NCBI RefSeq assembly: GCF_013778505.1
Contig: NZ_JAAOWU010000004.1
Span: 62,001-126,000 of the forward strand
Direction: 5' to 3'
Origin: Pseudomonas sivasensis
GTDB lineage: Bacteria > Pseudomonadota > Gammaproteobacteria > Pseudomonadales > Pseudomonadaceae
Length of the DNA: 64,000 nucleotides
Part shown: piece after piece, positions 16,839-25,900 of the stretch
How the letters are laid out: the number at the start of each line of letters is the position of its first letter
Numbering within the stretch: the first letter of the stretch is position 1
The notes under the pieces: model-generated
Database searches by the model: none
Seen by the model: only the letters and a program-made list of their open reading frames with translations
What the model was told of the DNA's origin: nothing
Made by a program: the position numbers and the translations under genes

Positions 16839-18413
16839 ATGGAAGAAACACTGATACTGGTGGACGGGAACGATCGTCAAATCGGTACTGGTTTAAAGCT
16901 GCAGGTGCACCGTGAAGGGCTGCTGCACCGAGCGTTTTCCATTTTCATATTCGACCACAAAGGTCGGCTGCTCCTGCAACGGCGCGCTGCTGGCAAATAT
17001 CACTCCGCGAACCTATGGACGAATACGTGCTGCGGGCATCCGCGCCCCGGCGAAGAGACTGAACACGCCGCCCATCGACGGCTCGGTGAAGAGATGGGTT
17101 TGGCCTGCCCTTTGCGTGAGGTCATGACGCTGACCTACCAGGCCCGCGTCCCAGGGAATTTGATCGAGCATGAGTTCGATCATATTTATATCGGCACGTT
17201 TGATGGCGAACCGCAGGCCAACCCAACAGAGGCCTCTGAATGGCGCTGGATAGAAATCCCGGCCTTGCAGCAGTGGGTCGACACCGCGCCCGAAGCGTTG
17301 ACCGCCTGGTTCAACGTCATCCTCGCTCACCCGGCCTGTCGGCTGGAAGACTGGCGACTGCAGGCCATGATGGAAAATCCCCGCGCGCCTTTCGTGTACC
17401 AGGATGAAATCCTTCCCCAGGTATCGCGCACGTTTGCCTTGACCATTCCTCAATTGCCGGCCGAACTTCGCCCGGCAGTAGCTAATGCCTATCTGCTGTG
17501 CCGAATGGCAGACACGATAGAAGACGAACCCGGTCTCACGTCCGCTCAAAAACGCTATTACCAACGTCGGTATTTTGAGGTGATCAGTGGCCAGGGGGAC
17601 GCAAAATGCTTGAGCGATGAATTGACTCAGCACCTGACGGAGCAAACCCTTGCAGCCGAGCGCGAGCTGATCAGACATATGCCTTTGATATTGGTCGTTA
17701 ACGACACGCTCAATCCGGCCAAGCGAAGGGCGATCCTTGATTGCCTGAACATAATGACCACAGGGATGGCCGAGTTTCAGGACAAGGCCGGTCTACAGGG
17801 ATTGGCTACACGCACGGAGTTGGACCGCTACTGCTATTACGTAGCGGGCGTTGTCGGAGAGACACTAACCGAGTTTTTCATCGACTTTGAGCCGCAACTG
17901 TCAACGCAACGCGAAACCCTGAAACACCTGGCACGTTCATTCGGCACCGGGTTGCAGTTGACCAATATTCTCAAGGATCAGTGGGAGGATCGTTCCCGGG
18001 GAGTTTGTTGGCTGCCGCAGGATCTACTGGCCGAATATCATCTGCAGCCTTGCGTTTTGCAGGCCGGAGTCCGTGATCCCAAGCATGTCCAAGTTGTAGG
18101 GCAAATGGTTGGCACCGCCAACGCTCACTTACAGCGAGCGCTGCAGTTTGCGTTGCTGATCCCAGCCAGGCATCCAGGTATTCGTCGGTTCATGGTCTGG
18201 ACCATCGGCTTGGCGTTGTTGACACTGCGCAACGTCCAGGCACACCCGGAGGCCCCCTCGAAGGTATCCCGCGCAGAAGTGACCTGGATCATGGGCCTGA
18301 CGCGATTATCCCAGCGCTCTGACACAGGCCTGCGATGGCTTTACACACTCGCTGCGCGCCAATTGCCTTTCACCGCGCTTGCGCCCGAGCAGCCATCGCC
18401 CCCAAATCCATAG
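16839..18413 (+). CDS. Fusion: type I IPP isomerase + squalene/phytoene synthase
   Basis: A single 524-residue frame encodes two isoprenoid enzymes. Residues 1 to about 175 are a type I (Nudix) isopentenyl-diphosphate isomerase: NTCCGHPRPGEETEHAA with the catalytic Cys (about 65), RRLGEEMG, and IEHEFDH with the paired catalytic Glu (about 110 and 112). Residues about 185-500 are a trans-head-to-head prenyl synthase: PQVSRTFALTIPQLP, the first Asp-rich motif DTIED (225-229), YCYYVAGVVGETLTEFF, and the second motif LTNILKDQWED near 375-385. The first domain would make DMAPP from IPP. The second would join two FPP (or GGPP) to squalene, dehydrosqualene or phytoene. No desaturase, cyclase or hopanoid gene is near. 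Codons look less GC-rich at third positions than in neighbours, hinting at transfer. The ribosome site before ATG 16839 is weak. Confidence 0.9.
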   Translation: MEETLILVDGNDRQIGTGLKLQVHREGLLHRAFSIFIFDHKGRLLLQRRAAGKYHSANLWTNTCCGHPRPGEETEHAAHRRLGEEMGLACPLREVMTLTYQARVPGNLIEHEFDHIYIGTFDGEPQANPTEASEWRWIEIPALQQWVDTAPEALTAWFNVILAHPACRLEDWRLQAMMENPRAPFVYQDEILPQVSRTFALTIPQLPAELRPAVANAYLLCRMADTIEDEPGLTSAQKRYYQRRYFEVISGQGDAKCLSDELTQHLTEQTLAAERELIRHMPLILVVNDTLNPAKRRAILDCLNIMTTGMAEFQDKAGLQGLATRTELDRYCYYVAGVVGETLTEFFIDFEPQLSTQRETLKHLARSFGTGLQLTNILKDQWEDRSRGVCWLPQDLLAEYHLQPCVLQAGVRDPKHVQVVGQMVGTANAHLQRALQFALLIPARHPGIRRFMVWTIGLALLTLRNVQAHPEAPSKVSRAEVTWIMGLTRLSQRSDTGLRWLYTLAARQLPFTALAPEQPSPPNP

Positions 18414-18417
18414 CCTG

Positions 18418-19020
18418 TCAGTCCAGCATTGCCACGTGCTTGGGATGGCTGGCCACGCGCTTCAACCAGGCCTGCACAGCAGGGTACGGCGCTAAATCAA
18501 AACCACCTTCATGGGCCACATGGGTGTAGGCATACAGCGCGATATCGGCAATCGAATACTGCTCGCCCACCAGATAGGGCGTGGTTTGCAGTTGCCGCTC
18601 CATCACCCGCAATGCCTTGTAGCCGCCTTTGTGGGTGGTTTTGTATTCCTCAAGGCGATCCTCTGGCATGTTCAGGTAAAGCTGAATAAACCGCGCTACC
18701 GCAATGTAGGGCTCGTGGCTGTACTGCTCGAAGAACTGCCATTGCAACACTTGCGTGCGCAAACGCGGTTCGATCGGCAAGAACTCGCTGCCGTCGGCGA
18801 GGAAGTTGAGGATCGCGTTGGATTCCCACAAGCAAGTACCGTCTTCCAGTTCCAGCACGGGGATTTTGCCGTTGGGGTTCTTGGCCAGGAATTCGGGGGT
18901 TTCGGTGTCACCCTTGAGGATGTCCACATCCACCCATTGGTACGGGACGCCCAAGAGGTTAAGCATCAGTTTGATCTTGTAGCAGTTGCCCGACTTGTAA
19001 TCGCCATAAACCTTATACAT
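18418..19020 (-). CDS. Glutathione S-transferase family protein
   Basis: A 200-residue two-domain GST. The N-terminal thioredoxin-like domain starts MYKVYGDYKSGNCYKIKLML, with the conserved NGKIPVLELEDG (cis-Pro) and ESNAILNFLA (glutathione gamma-Glu site). The C-terminal helical domain ends with SIADIALYAYTHVAHEGGF (N-capping motif). I chose ATG 19020 (GGGGAG upstream); the longer frame overlaps the aminotransferase. It lies 10 bases after that gene and is probably co-transcribed. It conjugates or isomerises electrophiles; the substrate is unknown. Confidence 0.92.
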   Translation of the reverse strand: MYKVYGDYKSGNCYKIKLMLNLLGVPYQWVDVDILKGDTETPEFLAKNPNGKIPVLELEDGTCLWESNAILNFLADGSEFLPIEPRLRTQVLQWQFFEQYSHEPYIAVARFIQLYLNMPEDRLEEYKTTHKGGYKALRVMERQLQTTPYLVGEQYSIADIALYAYTHVAHEGGFDLAPYPAVQAWLKRVASHPKHVAMLD

Positions 19021-19030
19021 GGGGCTCCCC

Positions 19031-20197
19031 TTATGCCGCTTGCGCGTGCTGTGCTTGACGGACCACCGCGGCCAGGCGCTTGAGACCTTCGTCCAGGCGG
19101 GCCGGGTCGATATGGCTGAAGTTGAGTCGCAACGAGCCGAGGTGTTGGTCCGGCTCGGAAAAGAACGGTTCACCGGGCATGAACGCAACGTTCTGGCCCA
19201 GCGCTTGGGCCAATAAGGTGCGGGTATCCAGCGGCTGTTTCAAGGTCAGCCAGAAGAATAATCCGCCCTGGGGCACTTGCCAGTCGGCAAGATCGCCAAA
19301 ATGGCGCTCCAGCGCGGCCTGGAATGCATCGCGGCGCTGGCGGTAAAAACTGCGCAGTTCCACCAGGTGTTGTTGGTATTTTTCGCTGCCGATCCATTGC
19401 ATCGCCTGCCATTGGCCTACGCGGTTGGTGTGCAGGTCCGCCGATTGCTTGAGCTTGAGCAGGTGCGGGAACAAGTCCGGGCTGGCGATCAGGTAGCCGA
19501 CCCGCAGGCCAGGCAACAATGTTTTGGACACAGTGCCGGTGTAGATCCAACTGGCCCTTTGCAGGCGACTGACGATGGGGCGCGCACTGCCGCCGTCGAA
19601 GGTCAGTTCGCGGTAAGGCTCGTCTTCGATCAGGGTCACACCGAACTCATCGAGCAACGCGGCGACCGCCTCGCGCTTGGCCTCGCTGTAGCGCACGGCC
19701 GACGGGTTCTGGAACGTGGGGATCAGGTAGATAAACGCCGGGCGATGGCGTTCGAGGCTGGCGCGCAATGCGCTGAGGTTCGGCCCGTCGGCTTCCAACT
19801 GGACAGTGAGGCATTCGGCGCCGAACAGTTGGAAGATCTGCAACGCCGCGAGGTACGTCGGGCCTTCCAGCAGAACCTGCGTGCCTTTGTCGATATACAG
19901 CTTGGCCGCCAGATCCAGGGTTTGCTGGGAGCCACTGACCACCATGACCTGGCTGGCCTCGCACGGCACGCCCAGCGCTCGCGCCTCGGCGGCCAGTAAT
20001 TCACGTAAGTGTGGTTCGCCTTCGCTCATGCCGTATTGGCCGATATTGAGCGGCATGTCATCCCAGTTCAGCGCAGGCAGCATGGCTTCGGCCGGCAGGC
20101 CACCGGCGAACGACATCACTTCCGGACGCTGGGCTGCGGCGAGGATTTCACGGATCAAGGAGCTTTTAAGGCGCGTAACACGTTCGGAGAAGGCCAT
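19031..20197 (-). CDS. PLP-dependent aminotransferase (fold type I, MocR-like)
   Basis: A 388-residue aminotransferase resembling 2-aminoadipate/kynurenine aminotransferases and the catalytic half of MocR proteins, without an HTH domain. Visible signatures: VMSFAGGLPAEAMLP, YGMSEGEPHLRELL, IPTFQNPSAVRYS, EDEPYREL and the PLP lysine in GTVSKTLLPGLRVGYL. I start it at ATG 20197 (MAFSERVTRLKSS); the frame extends to a TTG at 20236, but that start would lie deeper in the promoter shared with the divergent MarR gene. Downstream is a GST gene. The amino donor is not readable from sequence. Confidence 0.88.
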   Translation of the reverse strand: MAFSERVTRLKSSLIREILAAAQRPEVMSFAGGLPAEAMLPALNWDDMPLNIGQYGMSEGEPHLRELLAAEARALGVPCEASQVMVVSGSQQTLDLAAKLYIDKGTQVLLEGPTYLAALQIFQLFGAECLTVQLEADGPNLSALRASLERHRPAFIYLIPTFQNPSAVRYSEAKREAVAALLDEFGVTLIEDEPYRELTFDGGSARPIVSRLQRASWIYTGTVSKTLLPGLRVGYLIASPDLFPHLLKLKQSADLHTNRVGQWQAMQWIGSEKYQQHLVELRSFYRQRRDAFQAALERHFGDLADWQVPQGGLFFWLTLKQPLDTRTLLAQALGQNVAFMPGEPFFSEPDQHLGSLRLNFSHIDPARLDEGLKRLAAVVRQAQHAQAA

Positions 20198-20279
20198 GGA
20201 GGTCACCGCTAGCGAAGGCTGTGGGAAATACGTCAAACTGGTTGACCGAAATTACGACAGCTTGAGCGGATACGTCAAC

Positions 20280-20714
20280 ATGCTTGACCTTAAAAACCAA
20301 AACAGCCAGCAACAGGCCATGGAAGCGTTCTTCTTCGGCTACCAGGCATTTACCGCCAAGGCTGACGAAATGCTCGAACGTCGAGGCCTGAGTCGAGTGC
20401 ACCAGCGCATCGTGTTTTTTATCTCGCGCTACCCGGCCTTGAGCGTGAAAGAGCTGCTGGAGTTGCTCGGTGTGAGCAAACAGGCGCTGAACATTCCGCT
20501 GCGCCAATTGCAGGAAATGCACTTGGTCGACAGCGTCGCGTCCGAGACCGACAAGCGCAAACGCTTGCTGGAATTGACCGAGGAAGGGCTGCGTTTTGAG
20601 CAGTCATTGCGCCGTGAACAGGTGAAGCTGTTGCAACGAGCGTTCAATGAAGCCGGGGAAGAGGCTGTGAATGGATGGTTGGCGGTGAACCAGGCACTGT
20701 CTGGTCAGCCGTAA
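20280..20714 (+). CDS. MarR-family transcriptional regulator
   Basis: A 144-residue winged-helix regulator: RGLSRVHQRIVFFISRYPAL, SVKELLELLGVSKQALNIPL (recognition helix), and the wing SETDKRKRLLELTEEG. It diverges from the aminotransferase-GST pair with an 82-base gap, so it probably represses that pair and itself. ATG 20280 gives the normal length; the upstream extension runs through the aminotransferase start. Confidence 0.88.
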   Translation: MLDLKNQNSQQQAMEAFFFGYQAFTAKADEMLERRGLSRVHQRIVFFISRYPALSVKELLELLGVSKQALNIPLRQLQEMHLVDSVASETDKRKRLLELTEEGLRFEQSLRREQVKLLQRAFNEAGEEAVNGWLAVNQALSGQP

Positions 20715-20717
20715 CCC

Positions 20718-20760
20718 CTGTGGCGAACGGGCCGGTTGTGGCGAGCCCGCTTGCCTCACG
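20718..20760. repeat. Degenerate REP-like half element
   Basis: GTGGCGAACGGGCC and GTGGCGAGCCCGCTTGCC form a partial, decayed copy related to the GTGGTGAGCGGGCTTGCC repeats elsewhere in the window. No intact partner half is present. Confidence 0.45.
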
Positions 20761-20811
20761 AGTTGCCTTTCATCTCTTTCGCACACAAAATAGAAAACAT
20801 TATTTGCTTTC

Positions 20812-20823
20812 TTTGTATACAAA
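20812..20823. promoter_or_regulatory. TTTGTATACAAA palindrome upstream of purine permease
   Basis: A perfect 12-base palindrome 129 bases before the permease start. Its core TTGTATACAA recurs exactly at 28905-28914 and nearly at 28710-28719 in the hiuH/puuE gap. This looks like an operator for a dimeric (GntR-like) regulator not present in the window. Confidence 0.6.
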
Positions 20824-20848
20824 AGCATAATTCGCTTCGTGCGAGTTC

Positions 20849-20864
20849 TTGACCTATTGGTCAA
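20849..20864. promoter_or_regulatory. Inverted repeat TTGACC-TATT-GGTCAA
   Basis: A perfect 6-base inverted repeat with a 4-base spacer, 88 bases before the permease start and downstream of the TTTGTATACAAA palindrome. It could be a second regulator's operator or overlap a -35 element (TTGACC). Not found elsewhere in the window by eye. Confidence 0.45.
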
Positions 20865-20951
20865 CAAAGCCCGCCAGTACCTCAAAGCGCTGTTGCCCAC
20901 TCATGTGACCGGCGCTGGAAATAACAATAAAACTCTTGAGGAGTACTCGCT

Positions 20952-22298
20952 GTGGATAGCCGCAAATCCGAAGCCCCGACGCTGGACCTTGCCCCCTCAT
21001 CGAACGGCTGGCTGGAACGCCTGTTCAAGCTGCGCCTGCATGGCACCACAGTGAAGACCGAGCTGATCGCCGGCCTCACCACCTTCATCACCATGGCCTA
21101 CATCATCTTCGTCAACCCCAACATCATGGCCGACGCCGGCATCGATCACGGCGCGGCGTTCGTTGCTACCTGCATCGCCGCCGCACTCGGTTGCCTGCTG
21201 ATGGGCCTGTACGCCAACTGGCCGGTTGGGCTGGCGCCCGGCATGGGTTTGAATGCGTTTTTCACCTACACCGTGGTCGGCACTATGGGCTACACCTGGG
21301 AAACCGCGCTGGGTGCGGTGTTTATTTCCGGGGTATTGTTTATGGGCCTGACCCTCTCACGCGTGCGGGAATGGCTGCTCAACAGCATCCCGGTCAGCCT
21401 GCGCCATGCCATGGGCGCCGGGGTCGGCCTGTTTCTCGGTGTGATCGGCCTGAAAACCGCAGGCATCATCGTCGAAAGCCCAGCCACGCTGATCAAGCTC
21501 GGCTCGCTGCATGAGCCGGCGCCGCTGTTGGCGGCCGTGTGCTTCCTGCTCATCGCGATCCTCAGCTACCACCGTGTGTTCGGCGCGATCCTCATCAGCA
21601 TCATCGCCGTAACCCTGGCCGGCTGGGGACTGGGCCTGGTGCACTACAACGGCATCCTCTCCACCCCGCCGAGCCTGGCGCCGACCTGGATGGCGATGGA
21701 CATCAAGGGTGTGTTCAATGTGAGCATGATCAGCGTGGTGTTCGCCTTCCTCTTTGTGCACATGTTCGACACGGCGGGCACACTGATGGGCGTTGCGCAA
21801 CGGGCCGGGCTGGTGAAGGCTGACGGCAAGATCGACAATCTGTCCCGCGCCCTCAAGGCCGACAGCGCCTCCAGCGTGTTCGGCGCCATGGTCGGTGTGC
21901 CACCGGTAACCAGCTACGTGGAAAGCGCCGCCGGGGTGGCCGCAGGTGGTCGAACCGGGCTGACTGCCGTGACCGTGGGCGTCCTCTTCGTGGCGGCGAT
22001 GTTCTTCGCGCCGCTGGCCGGTATGATCCCGGCCTACGCCACCGCCGGTGCGCTGATCTACGTGGCGATGCTGATGATGGCGAGCATGGCGCACATCAAT
22101 TGGGATGAGGCCACCGACAGCATTCCGGCGATCGTCACCGCGATCATGATGCCGCTGACATTTTCGGTGGCCGACGGCATCGCCTTGGGCTTTATCACCT
22201 ACGTGGCGCTCAAGGCCGGCACCGGAAAATACCGCGAGATTTCCGCCAGCCTTTGGGTGCTGTGCGTGATTTTTATCGCCAAGTTCGTCTTTCTATAA
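20952..22298 (+). CDS. NCS2/AzgA-type purine permease
   Basis: A 448-residue inner-membrane carrier of the AzgA branch (adenine, guanine or hypoxanthine uptake with H+). Typical segments are VKTELIAGLTTFITMAYIIF, VNPNIMADAG, GLAPGMGLNAFFTY, FVHMFDTAGTLMGVA and GVPPVTSYVESAAGVAAGGRTG. The start is GTG at 20952 after GAGGAG. It lies 13 bases before the LysE-type gene, with which it is probably co-transcribed. The upstream palindrome links it to the uricolytic genes about 7 kb away. Confidence 0.93.
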   Translation: MDSRKSEAPTLDLAPSSNGWLERLFKLRLHGTTVKTELIAGLTTFITMAYIIFVNPNIMADAGIDHGAAFVATCIAAALGCLLMGLYANWPVGLAPGMGLNAFFTYTVVGTMGYTWETALGAVFISGVLFMGLTLSRVREWLLNSIPVSLRHAMGAGVGLFLGVIGLKTAGIIVESPATLIKLGSLHEPAPLLAAVCFLLIAILSYHRVFGAILISIIAVTLAGWGLGLVHYNGILSTPPSLAPTWMAMDIKGVFNVSMISVVFAFLFVHMFDTAGTLMGVAQRAGLVKADGKIDNLSRALKADSASSVFGAMVGVPPVTSYVESAAGVAAGGRTGLTAVTVGVLFVAAMFFAPLAGMIPAYATAGALIYVAMLMMASMAHINWDEATDSIPAIVTAIMMPLTFSVADGIALGFITYVALKAGTGKYREISASLWVLCVIFIAKFVFL

Positions 22299-22311
22299 CA
22301 AGGAGCAAGCA

Positions 22312-22953
22312 ATGAGTCTGGAAACCTGGCTGCTGTTCAGCGGCGCTGCGCTGGTAGTGATCCTGATCCCGGGGCCGCTGTCGTTGCTGATGATCAGCAA
22401 CAGCCTCAACTACGGCCTGCGCCGCTCGTACCCGGCGTTTCTGGGCGGGGTGTTTGCCTCGATCTGTCTGCTGAGCGCTTCGGCGCTGGGACTGGGCGCA
22501 TTGCTGCTTGCGTCGGAAAAGGTGTTCAACGCGCTGAAGATCGTCGGCGCGCTGTACCTGTTCTACCTGGCGTGGCAGAGCTGGCAGCAATCGCGCCAGC
22601 CTTCCCAGGGCGCGACAGTCCCCCAGGCTGCGCCAGTGCCGCGCTTTCGCGCGCTGTTTGGCCGGGCCTTTGTGCTGGGGGCCAGCAACCCCAAGGACAT
22701 CCTGTTTTTCGCCGCCTTCCTGCCGCAATTTCTCAGCAGCCAGCACGCCTTCCTCCCGCAACTGCTGATCATGATCGCCACGTGGACTCTGCTCGACCTG
22801 GCCTGCAAGCTCGCCTACGGCCTCGGCGCCCATGGCGCCGCGCGGTACCTGCGCAGCGGCGCGGGCCAGAGCTGGTTCAACCGCATCAGCGCGAGCCTGT
22901 TCGGTGGTGCCGGCGTTATTTCACTGGTCAACGCTCGCGCGGGCTCACTTTGA
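22312..22953 (+). CDS. LysE/RhtB-family translocator
   Basis: A 213-residue membrane protein with about six helices. It begins MSLETWLLFSGAALVVILIPGPLSLLMISN (the P-G-P motif after helix 1 is diagnostic) and has GASNPKDILFFAAFLPQF later. Family members export amino acids or related small molecules. AAGGAG precedes its ATG. Its last 26 bases overlap the tail of the giant convergent toxin-like gene. The substrate is unknown. Confidence 0.9.
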   Translation: MSLETWLLFSGAALVVILIPGPLSLLMISNSLNYGLRRSYPAFLGGVFASICLLSASALGLGALLLASEKVFNALKIVGALYLFYLAWQSWQQSRQPSQGATVPQAAPVPRFRALFGRAFVLGASNPKDILFFAAFLPQFLSSQHAFLPQLLIMIATWTLLDLACKLAYGLGAHGAARYLRSGAGQSWFNRISASLFGGAGVISLVNARAGSL

Positions 22954-25900
22954 CGAAATACACCGTGGGCGGGCGATTGCCATGCCTCGGCCATTGAATG
23001 CCGGCCATCATCCGCACGAGGCGCTGTTCGCTCAGCGCCTCCCGGACCGACGCGGCCATGGCGGAAGTCCGATGTTGTTTGATGGCTTGATTGAACCATG
23101 CGTGGGTGAGCTTTGACCTGAGCAAGATGCTGCCGCGATCCAACCACTGGAAGGTGATGTAGTACAGCGCGTTTGACTGGGGGTGGGTCACCAGCCACTC
23201 GGGACTGCGGACCGTGCCGCGCTTTACACTCCACTCCTGCACCCTGAAGCCCTGCTGCTCCAGCGTCGCGCGGGTGGCTGCACCCTGGGCAATCTGCCTC
23301 TGAGCCGAATGCTGCGCGCCGCCGGCCTTGAGCACCTCGTCAAGCGCGATAGTGGGCGTGAAGTCAACGCGTGTGAAGCCCGGCGCCCGGCCTTCGAATC
23401 CGATATAGGTATAGCCGCCGTACCGTTCGGTGGGTCGCAGCATGCGCAGCAGGTCATCGGTCTGGCCAAGTTGCACGGGGCTTGGGGTTAACCAGCTGTC
23501 CAGCGTTGCGCGCACGTTAAGCAGATGGCTGGCGGTGACTGAACGGGATGAGTCCGCCAACTCGATCAGCCTTGCCACCGCAAAGGTTCGGCTGCTGCTC
23601 GTCAGCGTCGGGAACGCCCTTTCGACCGACGGCTCCAATGGCCCATCGAACAGCGGCGCATGCAGCTGCCATTCGCCCGTTGACGTACGCGACACAGGAA
23701 TCGGCTGTTCATCAAGGCCGCTGCTGGTCCAGTGTTCGATATCAACGCGAGCCCTGGACACCAGCGGCTCGTTCCTGGAAATAAAGGCCATGTCGCTCAA
23801 GGGCACGTGCTCACCCTGATGCAACAACCGGTAGTAGCCAATAGCCGATTGCGTCGGCGTGTCATAGCGGCTCCCGACATAGATGGCATCGAAAGGGAAT
23901 CCCGGAGGATCCATGTGTACATGAAACACGCCGTTCACCGAGGCCCCGACGCCCACATCATCGGCGCCATGCAGGCGCCAATCGAACCAATGACGGGACG
24001 CCACGCTTGAGCGGTGAATCCGTTCCCGGGTCGCAGTGGGTACCACCGGTGGTTGCCAATCCGACTGCGTGGCAGCCGCGCGCCACGGGTTGAGTACTGC
24101 CGAGCTCGGGCCGGCGACCGGCGCGTCCGCCCCCAGCAGCCACTCGCCGGGTTCGTGCAGCGTCAGGATTAATTCATCCTGCCCCGCCGCGTCCTTGCTC
24201 TTCAGGCGGAAAAAACCTTCACCCTCGCGGCGGTAGACCGGGTAGTGATGCGTTCCGTCCACCACGAAATGCTCGCCGCGCTTCACGTAGACACCTTTTT
24301 CACCCGCCCCCTTCAAGGCGATCGCGCCTTGGGGCAGGCCCTGGACGCGAAAGCGTTCCAGGGGTTTGAGCGCCGTACCCGCGCCGGGCAACTTGGGCAC
24401 GTGCGCGACCTGGCCAAACTCCGAGAACGCTGCGCGATGCAGGCGGTGCAGACCCGTGCCTATCGAGCGCAGCCCCGGACGGGCGAGGTTCCCCGGTTTG
24501 AGTTTGGGCCCAGGGACAAAGGTCAGCAGCAGGTCAACTGCCAGGAACACCGCACCAAATGCCACCGCCACCGCGTCCCGAGGGTCGCCCTCGCGGTGAT
24601 AACGCCGCGACGTCAGCAGCAATTCATACAGCTGATTACCCAGGCCGAAGAACGGCACGGCAAGCGACAACAAGGCACGCCGACGGCTATCGCTGCGCTC
24701 CTCCAATCGCTGCTCTCGGTGTTTCTCCAAGGTCTTGCCGGAGTTGCTGATGGCCTGCGCCCGGCGCTGCTGCTCAAGCACCCGCGCCTCATACAACAGG
24801 GCGCGAGCGTCCCAGTGTGCGGTCGGCACCAGTACCAGCCAGTTCGTCTGATCACTGTCGATCTGCTCACGGATTTGTTGCTCAATCTGCTCGACAAGCG
24901 CCGTGGGTTCCAGGTGCCTGACCTTGAATGAACGCACGAACTCGGCGACGTGCCACAGCCCTTGCAACATGACGAAAGTCGGCACGAAATCCAACGGGCC
25001 GGGTAACCGTGACCCCTTGCTCGGTTTGCGGCCGTGGTGGTCGATCGCTTCGAACGCCCAACCGGGCGCGACGTGCCGGGCCAACGCCGTGACATTCGCG
25101 GGCAACGAACTCATGCCATTGAGATGCTCGCGCGCCAATTGCAGGCTGGCATATTCGCTAAGGCTGCCTGCCTGCGGCGCGGTGGGCCAATACACCACAC
25201 AGGCCTGGGAAATCTGGTCATGGATGACCACGATCCCTGCGATGTAGCGATCATGCAGGAGGGTGTGGCCGGCCAGATGCACCACATAGAGCTGCACGTG
25301 ATGGCCGTTTCTGCGCAGATCTTCGGGGGCGCGGGCGCCGATCGCCGTATTGAACAGACTCAGCCCCTGCTCGCTTACCCCCTGCCTGAGCGCCGAATAG
25401 CGGTCGGCGTCGATACCCGCCCCCAACGCGCGCCTCAACAGTGGCGGAACGCGCCCCTGCTCACGCGGGTCAGGCGAGTGGAACGTGCGCTGGATCAACG
25501 CCTCGTACTGGCCGCCGATGTCCAGCGAGGACACCATATTGACCAAGTAGCTGACGCTCAGGCGTTGCTTCCATGCCGGTTGCAGATAGGTGGCGTGCCG
25601 GAAGCGCCAATAGGTGGGCCGCATCTTCGGGTCCAGGTTGTGCAGCGCCAGTTGCAGCAGACTGAACTGCGTGCGCGTCGCGCTGGGAGTAAGGGCTTCG
25701 TTGCGATCGCCCACTGTGCAGGTGCTTTCCCAGCCACAAAACCTGCCATCGACCTGATCGGGCATTTCGATAAATGGCGTGTCGATGTTCAACTCCGGGT
25801 ACAGGCCGTCTTCCCGCAAACGCGCGATCAGCAGGTCGCGGGCAAAAGCGTGCACATCGGGCAAGCGCTGCTGGAGGCGCTCTTCATAGGCAAATACGCT

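Noticed and set aside
20198..20236. Earlier TTG start for the aminotransferase
   Set aside because: It has no ribosome site and would shorten the divergent promoter; ATG 20197 fits the family length.
20737..20756. Sigma-54 promoter (GG...GC) before the purine permease
   Set aside because: The spacing between GG and GC is 11, not 10, and the sequence belongs to a decayed REP element.
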